From Scleromitrula shiraiana (taxonomy: Eukaryota > Ascomycota > Leotiomycetes > Helotiales > Sclerotiniaceae): a stretch of DNA of 64,000 nt. Both the position numbers and the translations under genes were made by a program. The DNA lies in the NCBI GenBank assembly GCA_028455995.1, contig JABELC010000009.1:553501-617500 (forward strand), given 5' to 3'. Below the pieces are notes generated by a model. That model saw only the letters and a program-made list of their open reading frames with translations. It did no database searches and was not told the DNA's origin. Within the stretch, counting starts at the first letter, position 1; each line of letters begins with the position of its first letter. Of this stretch, positions 35,876-45,935 are shown one piece after another.

Positions 35876-38584
35876 ATGATAGATGACATATAGAGGGATA
35901 GATCGAGTAGATAGAACAGGGGTGGCATGTATTTGTGATGAGATGAGATGAAACGAGAAGATGAAACGAGGCAAATGAGGATGACAGCCGTGTAACAAAC
36001 AACCTTTACTTACTTACCTACTTACCTACTTACCTACCTACTTACTTACTTACTTACTTACTTTAAGTATACTTTTTTTCTTCTTCCCTTTCTTTTCTTG
36101 AGTATTACGAATTACATCTTTTCTGGGAATAGAATGGACTGGCCTGGTTGTTGATTGCCCTTTTTTCTGTTGAGATCCCCTGCTCTGTAGTTTACATTTT
36201 GGAGGGGAAGGAAAAGAAAGGAATGATGGGGGAGGAAACGAGGAGGGATGAGAACGATGGGATGGGGGTTTAGAAAAGACAGTGAGCGCGACCGAGTGGA
36301 GTCTTTGGTCTTTTATGCAGATGCATGCGTTCTGAGATAGAACGAAGAGGATAGATATATAGAAATGATATGATATGACTGAATGCTTTTTACTTTTTTC
36401 TCGAGTTTTTGTGATTGGATGTATCTCCTGAAGACTAGATACTATATATATCAAACTTGCATCGCTCTATATAGCATTGTCATTTTCCTTCTTGATTTGT
36501 AGTCTCGCTAGATTTCTATATTATTATTCCTAGTATATAGACATTGCAGACGTGTGATTCTCCTTACGCCTCCCGCTTTTTTGAACTCGAGTGGATTGTG
36601 CAGATAGATGGTGAAACTGTATATGTAAGGCTGGTTTTGGGGGGAGCGCTACATAGAGGGATGGTAATGGGGGTGTGAGGTTGTAAGGACCTGGACCTGG
36701 ACTTGATGGATTGGGACGGGGGCTCTGGAGGGAAGGGCAGCGAAGCATTGAATGGGCAGTAAACATGATTTAGCTATTAGAATCTAGAATGCATATTAAG
36801 TCGTAAGGTTCTGCCATGTAAATTCTGATTAAGCGTGTTAAGATATGATATGATATGATGTGAAAAAGAAGAGAACCCATCAACTAACTTCTATTATACC
36901 ATATTGATGGATGGGTTAATTGTCTACGCATTTCCTTGCTTCTTTTATACTTGAATAGATATATGTGTGGATAGTTTGGGGGTTGATAGAAACTCAAAGT
37001 AGTAGATATTCATACATCTTTCTCAGCACGAGTCTTATCACTGTGTCGAACTTATTTCTTACTTCTGATACCGCATTGAGATCAGCATCCAACCTTGCAA
37101 ACAAAACTTCATATCCTAACTTCTTTTTGTATATATTATGTGTTTTTTTACTGTCTTGACATTTCATACTCACATCACTTACATACTACCTATACATCAT
37201 GCACTTCACTACTATCTAATGCTCGCGTGCGAGAAGCAAGTGATAGACGAGCAACGCAGAACCGGATTATATCGAGAAGAAGAAATTGCAGGAAGAAACT
37301 TGAAGCCTATTCTTCCCCTCCATTTGCCACTATGAAATTCCATATCTTAACATTTCGATGTTTCGGTGGCGTGAGAACTTCTCCATACCACCAAAGAGGC
37401 GATTATATAGATGCATCTAGAAGCTTCTGGATTAAGAAAATATCATGATGTATAATGCTTTGAAATATTTATTTTGACTGCAAGATTCATGATGGAATGA
37501 TTGTGTGTGCTAGAGGAATACTTATTCCTTAATATATATATAGCAAAGTCTAAAATGGAAAGTCATAGACTCTAGATGCAAAGACCGTCTAGAACTATGG
37601 AAAATCTGGGGTAACTAGTTCTAGTGGTGCTTGGAAATATAAAAAGAGTAATACAGAAATGCTAAACTAGAGGAGGCACTTAGGGGGCTTGTAAATGATC
37701 ACGTATTAACAATTTTCTTACAGTTATGTTTATATTAGGTTTCATAATATGTTAGGATAATAGTAGTGTGATCATATCCCGATGCTTTGCCATATTTCAA
37801 TTATCTCATCATTATCATCACCAAAACTTACTTTATTTTCAAGATTGAATAGAACTGTTCAATGGACTAATAAAGTATAAAATATTCTATAACAATAATA
37901 ATTAAAGTCATAAATAAGATAGATATAAATAAAATAGATATCAGTATCTTTCGATTGTATCATGTTCTTTAATAGTTTTTATCATACAAAATTGATTATA
38001 TATTGATTTATTGATTTATTTATTTATTTATTCATTCATTCATTGACTCACATAATATCGTACATCTTCATTCATCTATCTCAGCCTTTCTGACGAGGCA
38101 AAATATACTTCACTGCGTGGCCTTAGTTGCCTATTTTACCTACATACCTTTTGTCCTTCCGCTTACCGTACTCCCTCTAGTAATAATAATATCATCAATG
38201 AAACTGGTGTACTACCACCCAGTTTTTTAAGCTATCGAACCCAATAGAATCAATCTAAACTTTATTAGCGAACGTTCCGTCATTCAGGAACGCTACAAGA
38301 ACCAAAACCAACCCTCTACTTATCGAGCTGTCTTTAAATATCCAACACAACCTCTTCTTCTTCTTCCTCTACCTTTTCCTCCATCCAACATAAAAATCCC
38401 CCCCCCCCCCCCCATCGATTCTTCTTGGACAAATAATCCATTACTTTAACTTTTCTTTCATCTACTTCTTATAAGAGTTTCTTCATTGAAATAATCATCG
38501 CCGGTCGTGGGCGATACTGAAAGATAATTATCAAGAATATTTGGAGCTTTTAGAGATCGAGAAGATCCATTAATATCTATCAAA
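35876..38584. other. Spacer and cdc48 promoter
   Basis: No gene is seen. Contains CTTA/CCTA repeats (about 36007-36062), an AT-rich zone (about 37440-38050), heat-shock-like elements (38269-38291), a CTT-rich pyrimidine stretch and a C16 run (38398-38413) in the probable cdc48 leader. Confidence 0.6.
38269..38291. promoter_or_regulatory. Heat-shock-element-like pair upstream of cdc48
   Basis: The sequence has GAAcgTTC at 38270-38277 and TTCagGAA at 38283-38290, two inverted nGAAn pairs 5 bp apart, about 300 bp before the cdc48 ATG. Such pairs are the building blocks of Hsf1 sites. The two pairs are out of the usual 5-bp phase, so binding is not certain. Confidence 0.4.
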
Positions 38585-41356
38585 ATGTCTGGAGAACCTG
38601 ATCATGTCGACCATAAAAAGAAGGTCAATCTCAAGTAAGTTATATTCCTCATCTTCACTTTTATCTATTTTGGTTGAAGACTCAATACTGACATGATACC
38701 CAGCGATGCATCTGGTGCTGAGCACAAGGCCGTAAGTTATCTACTATAAACGCCACATCGAATGGCTATCTCGGATGGAATACTAATATTGAGAATAGGC
38801 TGATGATACCGCAACTGCTATCTTGAAAAAGAAGAAGAAGCCAAATTCCTTGATGTGAGTATAATCGATACCCCACTTTGTTTGCTAGAAGCTCTTGTAC
38901 TGATGAAGTGGCAACAGGGTCACCGATGCCATCAACGATGATAACTCCGTCATTGCCCTTTCTAACAATACTATGGAAACTTTACAATTGTTCCGTGGAG
39001 ATACAGTTTTGGTTAAGGGAAAGAAGCGCAAGGATACCGTTCTCATCGTCCTTGCAGATGATGATCTTGATGATGGAAGCGCGCGCATGAACCGAGTTGT
39101 TAGACACAATCTCCGTGTTAAGCACGGTGATATCATCACAGTGCACCCATGTCCAGATATCAAATATGTTAGTATTTGGCAATCTACTTGTACCCTTGTT
39201 TCGATACTAATCCATGAATAGGCCAAGCGTATTGCAGTCCTACCTATCGCCGACACCGTCGAAGGTCTCACCGGATCCCTTTTCGATGTATTCTTAGCTC
39301 CATATTTCCGCGAGGCATACAGACCTGTACGACAGGGAGATCTTTTCACATGCCGTGGTGGTATGAGACAAGTGGAGTTTAAGGTTGTTGAGGTCGATCC
39401 TCCAGAGTACGGAATCGTGGCTCAAGATACAGTCATTCACTGCGAAGGTGAACCGATCCAACGTGAGGACGAAGAAGGAAACTTGAATGAAGTCGGTTAT
39501 GACGATATCGGAGGTTGCAGAAAGCAAATGGCACAGATCAGAGAAATGGTTGAGCTGCCATTAAGACATCCACAACTTTTCAAGTCGATCGGTATTAAAC
39601 CCCCTCGTGGTGTTCTTATGTTCGGTCCTCCCGGTACTGGTAAAACCCTGATGGCACGAGCCGTTGCAAACGAAACTGGTGCTTTCTTTTTCTTGATCAA
39701 CGGTCCCGAAATTATGTCGAAGATGGCTGGTGAATCAGAATCGAATTTACGTAAGGCGTTCGAAGAGGCCGAGAAGAACTCTCCAGCCATTATTTTCATC
39801 GATGAGATTGATTCTATTGCACCAAAGCGTGATAAGACCAACGGAGAAGTCGAACGCCGTGTGGTCTCTCAATTGCTCACACTTATGGACGGAATGAAGG
39901 CTAGATCTAACGTTGTTGTTATGGCTGCCACCAACAGACCTAACTCTATTGATCCTGCCCTTCGTCGTTTCGGTCGTTTCGATCGTGAAGTCGACATTGG
40001 TATTCCTGACCCAACTGGTCGTCTCGAGATTCTTCAAATCCACACCAAGAACATGAAATTGGGAGAGGATGTTGATCTTGAACAAATTGCTTCAGAGACT
40101 CATGGATATGTTGGTTCTGATGTTGCTTCTCTCTGTTCCGAAGCTGCCATGCAGCAGATTCGTGAAAAGATGGATCTCATTGATCTTGACGAAGATACAA
40201 TTGACGCCGAGGTCCTCGACTCTTTGGGAGTAACCATGGAGAACTTCCGATTCGCTCTGGGTGTTTCCAACCCATCTGCTCTTCGCGAGGTTGCAGTTGT
40301 CGAGGTTCCAAATGTTCGCTGGGACGATATTGGAGGATTGGAAGAGGTCAAGCGCGAACTTATCGAGAGTGTGCAATACCCAGTCGACCACCCGGAAAAG
40401 TTCCTCAAGTTCGGTCTTTCTCCATCTCGTGGTGTTTTGTTCTACGGTCCTCCTGGTACCGGTAAGACTTTACTCGCAAAGGCTGTTGCCAACGAATGTT
40501 CTGCCAACTTCATCTCTGTAAAGGGCCCCGAATTGTTGAGTATGTGGTTTGGTGAATCTGAGAGTAACATCAGAGATATCTTCGACAAGGCCCGTGCTGC
40601 CGCACCTTGTGTTGTTTTCTTGGATGAGTTAGATTCCATTGCTAAATCACGTGGTGGATCGGTTGGTGATGCTGGTGGAGCTTCTGACCGTGTTGTCAAC
40701 CAACTTTTGACTGGTATGCCCCCCCTTATTCCAGATTTAGAATCTAATACTAACATATCATAGAAATGGACGGTATGACCTCCAAGAAGAATGTCTTCGT
40801 TATTGGTGCAACCAACAGACCAGAGCAACTTGACAATGCTCTCTGCAGACCTGGACGTCTCGACACCCTTGTCTACGTTCCTCTCCCCAACGAGAGCTCC
40901 CGTGCTGGTATTCTCAAGGCTCAACTTAGAAAGACCCCAGTTGCCGACGATGTTGATCTTAGCTACATCGCATCTCGCACTCACGGATTCTCTGGTGCTG
41001 ATTTGGGATTCATCACCCAACGTGCTGTCAAGCTTGCCATTAAGGAATCTATCTCATTGGATATTGAACGTCGCAAGGCTCGCGAGGCTGCTGGCGAGGA
41101 TGTTGACATGGAAGATGAGGATGTTGAGGATCCAGTACCTAAATTGACCAAGGCCCACTTCGAGGAGGCTATGTCACAAGCCAGAAGATCCGTTTCGGAT
41201 GTTGAGATTCGCCGATATGAAGCCTTTGCTCAAAGCATGAAGAGTGCTGGTCCAGGAGCTTTCTTCAAGTTCCCTGAATCGGGTGAAGCCGCTGAGGCTA
41301 ATGGAGGTGCAGCTGGATTTGGTGATGCAGGTAATGACGACAGTCTTTATGACTAG
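38585..41356 (+). CDS. cdc48: Cdc48/p97 AAA ATPase
   Basis: Cdc48 is the hexameric segregase that pulls ubiquitylated proteins from membranes, chromatin and complexes, acting with Ufd1-Npl4 and Shp1. Six exons (38585-38634, 38704-38731, 38799-38854, 38918-39167, 39222-40713, 40764-41356) give 822 aa, close to the family length. The first three exons are tiny (50, 28 and 56 nt), and introns are 50-69 bp. The N domain covers about 45-210. Both AAA modules carry Walker A GPPGTGKT (263-270 and 537-544) and Walker B (FIDEID, FLDELDS). D1 has the second-region-of-homology arginines in RRFGRFDRE and D2 in CRPGRLD. The C terminus is acidic and ends in DSLYD, resembling the family's conserved tyrosine-containing tail. 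The final intron falls in the QLLTEMDGM motif. Confidence 0.97.
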
Positions 41357-42150
41357 ATATGTACTCTTAATTTCATTTTTCATAACGCATCATAAGAACC
41401 ATACATTAGGAGGGGAACATCTGACGTGGTGGACTTGATCTGGAGTCTGGGAGATTCTACATAGCAGAGAGACATATTATTTTTTGTACTCCAAGAAATC
41501 AGCGCATTAAGGTCTACGAAATGGTTTACACGTTACAAGAGATTTCATTTTCATGGTCCCCGTGGTTGCCACCTTAGCATAGAATATATTTTACAGCAGA
41601 ATAAAAAAAAAGCTTTTCTCATTACGCCTTTCTTTACAATGCTTGATTATTGCAGTGTAGTGTAGTGTAGTGCCCCCAATGTAATTTTAACTCCGAGATA
41701 ATAACGAGACAAGACAAGACTCATCCAAAAACGCCCTTTTGATATGATATGCAGTAGTGGTGTACCGGTATACTGTCTTTAACTCGTAATTTAATTTCGA
41801 TCGCCTCCCTTCCGCCCGTAATGTAATGTAATGTAATGTAATAGAAGTGATAAAAGAGATTGATCGATTCATGCGTGTCCTGTTCGCCGCCTTCTCGCTT
41901 TGCTTAGCATATCTCTTTCTTCGTGTCCTCCTATCTATCTCTCGGATTCTCCTATCGCCGTATTTATATCGTCGCTCCCCTACCCCCTTATTACTCCGAA
42001 TATGTTGTGTTGTTCCGACGCAAGACTCCGTTCTCTTTGCCCCCTTCATCCACTCCCCCCTTTGCACCCTCGACCACCCCTTCCCCGCCCCATACCCAAC
42101 AACTTTACTTTTCCTTCACTCAACTTCACTTCACTTCACTTCCCTCCCCT
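41357..42150. other. Convergent 3' spacer
   Basis: Lies between the stops of cdc48 and the small minus-strand gene. Simple repeats GTGTA (about 41655-41671) and AATGT (about 41819-41840) occur, followed by a pyrimidine-rich zone (41900-42150) with spurious open frames. Confidence 0.6.
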
Positions 42151-42720
42151 TTACTCAACAACCTCACAGACCCCCTCCAAACTCTCCCTCGTAATCCTCA
42201 CCCCCTCCTCAACCACCACCTTCGGCAACGCTAAACTCGATCCTCGCTCTCCTCTGCCCGTCCCTTCCTTCCCTGTTCCATTCTTCCCGTTTACCCCTGT
42301 GCCATTCGTTCCATTCGTTCCATTGGAATTCGCAGATGTGGATGCGGAGCTCGCGGCAACAGTGTCGGCCCTCACATCCTCCAATACCTTGGCCATTAAA
42401 GCGGGGAAGGTGGTATAGTTCCCGGTGCGCAGCAGCGTGAGCGCATGCGTTTGGATGAGGGTGGGCCAGTTTGTGGGAGAGCTGTTGAGGGTGTGCAGGA
42501 GGTGGTTGTGGATTCTAGGGGGTGGGGTGTTAGTTTTGAGTTGGGATGGGGATGGGGATGGGGAGGGGAAATGGGAGAGGGGAAATTACTTGGCTATATG
42601 ACCATCTCGTAGGAGGATCGTGTTTATCTGGGACCGAAGATCGGGATCTTGGGTTGTGGGTGTGTAGTTGGAGGCGCTTTTGGGGACTTTGACGGGGGTG
42701 TTGGGGGAGGAGGAGGCCAT
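42151..42720 (-). CDS. Small conserved-looking protein of unknown function
   Basis: Two exons (42720-42590 and 42514-42151) give 164 aa, with a 75-bp intron that has a GTAATT donor, an ACTAAC branch point and a CTAG acceptor. Residues 1-25 are Ser/Pro-rich. Residues about 26-95 form a compact helical stretch (DPDLRSQINTILLRDGHIAK joined to IHNHLLHTLN, then THALTLLRTGNYTTFPALMA). This is followed by an Asn/Gly/Thr repeat linker (NGTNGTNGTGVNGKNGTGKE) and a C-terminal helix ending EGVCEVVE. The helical core looks like a small subunit of a larger complex, but I cannot name it. The good splice signals and conserved-looking core argue for a real gene; the linker repeat is probably variable. Confidence 0.72.
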
Positions 42721-44286
42721 GGTGAGGGGTGAGTTCGTATGGCTTGGTTGGTGGGTTGGGTAGTTTTTGTGATGCTCCCGCAGGACTTTAGGGAATTCGT
42801 TTGTAGGGATTTGAATGGAACGAATGGGTTGATTGATTATTGTACAGATTGAATTATAGATAATTGTCGTAGATGTGATATAGGAATTGGCGGGTGAGGA
42901 TTATTTTGTTGCTGGATTACTTTTATGCTGTATGGAGAGAATGTCGCAAAAGTATTGTACCTCGTCGGCAAGGCTGGAGAGTGGAGAGGCTGGCCTGATT
43001 ATTGCCGGATTGTAGGATTGATTGTGCTGGACCAATTAGGTGATTAGATGAGTTTTTTAGATGTTCCGTATGTTTAAAGTTTTGGGGGTGTGTTATTAGA
43101 ATATAACCTTGGTGCTTGAAACCTTGCTACGTTTTTCACCCTGATTTAATATGAATTTCATAATGGAAGTACTCACTACGTATGAATGTATTGCACATAT
43201 CTACTTCTACTATCCAAACTATTTTCTGAAATTCTTTACCACCGGAATACCAAAATATCTATTGTCGAATTCTCACTCAGCAGCCAACGCAGCTCCTTGC
43301 CAAGGTAAATACCCCAGATGGGTAGATTTAATAAATAATTAATCCCACACCCGCCTCCTTTTATCCAATCAAGGGATGACATAATTTTGTATACCTCGTC
43401 ACGACTGAAACTGTGAAACCATTTCTACGTTTCAAACAGCAACCAAAATATCCAATAGACCAAATAAATCCGTTAGTCTTATTGTCTCTATACTGTATTT
43501 GATCTTCCCATTTAATTGTGCCGCTCATCCAATACTCTTTCCGATCATGATTCGGCGGCATATAGATAGTATTTGCTTCAAGGTCGTCCAAATGTAGGTC
43601 TTATATTTTCCTATCATTCCTTTCGATTGATTTACAGTTTCTGCCGCTCCTTTCTTGTCTTACTCAGTTCCAAGTATATGATAATGCACCTTCCCGTGAG
43701 ATGCACCGTTTTTGTTAATTTTTCATTGATTACTCGTTTGTTCCGCAGACAGAATTTCCATTCCCCTCTCTTCTTTTATTCTTACCCTTTATCATTCCTT
43801 CCTCCCAGTTCATTGTAATTCCCACAGTAATGTAGGAAGAATCACCATCTTTGCAAATCATAGCATTTCATCGAATGAACACTTCATCTAGTTAGGAGTT
43901 CTTCGACCGAACTCTGAGGTATCGGAAGTTCCGGCTCTTCAATACTGCATCATTACATAGAGTTGGCAGGCTTCGTTCTTGGTATCAACTGCCATCGTGA
44001 GAAACCACGAACTATAAGTTTTTCAACGCTCGGTCGAGTTCATCATACGGATTTTGTTGCGAACACCGGGCCATTGTGGTGTGGCTCAATAGGCCAAACG
44101 AAGGATTTCAAACGTTCCAAGTTTCAACTTCACAGCACATCTTTCAGACCCGGATAGTTTACGGCATTGTTTATCATAGGCTGGCTACATCATAGGCAGG
44201 TTTGAGACACATCATCTCGAAGTTGAACCTCTTTTCCTTTTGCAAGACCTTGTCGGTCTGCGAAAGGCATCGTCAATTTCCTCAAC
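42721..44286. other. Divergent spacer
   Basis: No gene is supported between the small minus-strand gene and the GPI-protein gene. Short open frames at about 43151-43342 and 43963-44157 have no recognisable features. Confidence 0.55.
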
Positions 44287-45087
44287 ATGCGGTGGTGTTA
44301 CCCTACAAATGCTATCTTCTTGTTTTGTTTACTACGCCTCATAAATGCTTTATCACTTGCAAATTTCCAAGGGATTTCGGTTGGCTCAGTGCCGTTGACC
44401 TGTTTAGTCAAATACGATAGTTCGATAAGCACTTGCACACTAAAAGATTTTCAAAATGGTTGCTCCGCCGCCTGTGAAGCAGCTTTGACTGAAAAGGCTG
44501 CCTGTGTCATTGATGCTTGCTCTGGTGCAACTGTAGCTGCGACTACTCTTCTTGGTATCATAAAGAATGGCGGAATCATTGCAGCCTTATGTCCACGAAT
44601 TACATCGACGACTACGCCAACGAGAACGTCAACCCTAAAAACTACACCTGCGAGTGTTACAATTCCAACAACAAGTCCTGGAGTATCATTTTCTACTACG
44701 ACGACCACCACTTCGACCACTTCAGAAAGTAGTTCACGGGCATTAACTACAACTTCGGAAAGCTCGATAACATCAAGTACTACAGTGACTGAATCATCTT
44801 CGACATCCTCACAAATTTCTTCATCTACCTCATCAGAATCGAGCTCACGAGAAAGCATAACTTCTACCAGCACTACTAAATCCACCGTGGTACCTGCAAA
44901 AACTTCCAGCACCTCCAAAACTGCGACAGCAACAGCACAAGCGGACCATAAGAATGGAAACAGTGACACTGGTGGAGGAAGTCCATTCGACATAGATTCA
45001 AATGGTGCTGCAAACCGAATGTTCGAACCAATAACAATGATTCTGATATCGTTTGCTTTCTGGACGGGATTGCTAGCGTTGGTATGA
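44287..45087 (+). CDS. Secreted GPI-anchored Cys- and Ser/Thr-rich protein
   Basis: A single exon encodes 266 aa. The N terminus is a signal peptide (RWCYPTNAIFLFCLLRLINA, cleavage near 22-23). A cysteine domain follows (about 25-110) with seven cysteines, including PLTC, STC, GCSAACEAA and AACVIDAC, and a Gly/Ala-rich helix (TTLLGIIKNGGIIAALCP). A long Ser/Thr stalk (about 113-220), likely heavily O-mannosylated, leads to a C-terminal hydrophobic segment (FEPITMILISFAFWTGLLALV) preceded by small residues (NGAAN), as in GPI-anchor signals. The cysteine spacing does not match CFEM. The same layout occurs in many uncharacterised fungal wall proteins. A cell-wall or plasma-membrane surface role is inferred; the molecular function is unknown. 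Confidence 0.8.
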   Translation: MRWCYPTNAIFLFCLLRLINALSLANFQGISVGSVPLTCLVKYDSSISTCTLKDFQNGCSAACEAALTEKAACVIDACSGATVAATTLLGIIKNGGIIAALCPRITSTTTPTRTSTLKTTPASVTIPTTSPGVSFSTTTTTTSTTSESSSRALTTTSESSITSSTTVTESSSTSSQISSSTSSESSSRESITSTSTTKSTVVPAKTSSTSKTATATAQADHKNGNSDTGGGSPFDIDSNGAANRMFEPITMILISFAFWTGLLALV

Positions 45088-45664
45088 GAGAAGAATTTGA
45101 TGAAGAGTTACGATAGATAATGTTTACACACTTAAAATTTTGTAAGATTAGGATTATTTGGGACAGTTAGCTTGACTGCTTGCTATATCATGATATGTAT
45201 GGTGGATTTGAGTTTAATTGGGATTAGGAATGGGATGACTTCCTTTCCCAAAGCAATATACGAAGTTATGATCACACAATTGAGTGGGGAAATAGGAAGG
45301 GGGAGGGCGGGACTTTTGTGATTATCGTGTTGCCAGATAGGGTTAAATAGCTTGCTTGGAATGCAGGACTGAAAATGGTTGATATCCAGGTGTTGAATGG
45401 AGTTATGATTTTTGCTCATACGTTCCAATGTCTTCTATTCTACTGATTGGTAAGTATTTGCTTTGTGAATTGTATGGGACTAAATCAAGACTTTCTCCTG
45501 CAGGGTCTTCCAAGGGAAGAAATTGAAATTCTAGAGAGATTTCCGTTCGGCAGTGGTCAAATCACGCTCATTTGGGATCTCATTTTGAAATTTCGTCCTT
45601 ACCTGTTTGGTATTTCATATTGCTTTTAGTTATCAACTCAAATCCTTCTCATTCGTGGACCTCG
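45088..45664. other. Spacer before the deaminase-family gene
   Basis: No gene is seen. The homology shared with the decayed copy near 4.1 kb begins at about 45665, upstream of the presumed start codon. Confidence 0.5.
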
Positions 45665-45935
45665 AATGAATCCCAAAAATTTGAGGAATTATATATGCAG
45701 GTTACCGTACGCACAACCACAACTCAGGATGACTATATTATCATGGAAGGTTAGACTGCCGAGAGAGAGAGGGTAAAAAGAAGGGTTTCAAACTGCAGCT
45801 CACCATTAAAATATGCGGGTTTCCGAATATCGAGCCGTGTAGAGAGCTGCCAATGAGACGTGGCTTGTCGAAGCTAGCCTTGCTTGGACGAAGATGGTAA
45901 ATAATGGAATTTGTTTTGGTAGTTTAGATTGATAT

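Noticed and set aside
41847..42418. Ser/Pro/Leu-rich plus-strand open frames
   Set aside because: They lie in a pyrimidine-rich tract and antisense to the spliced minus-strand gene, with no coding features.
44451..44993. 180-codon antisense frame across the GPI-protein gene
   Set aside because: It is the mirror of the Ser/Thr stalk codons and yields a Val/Glu-rich artefact.
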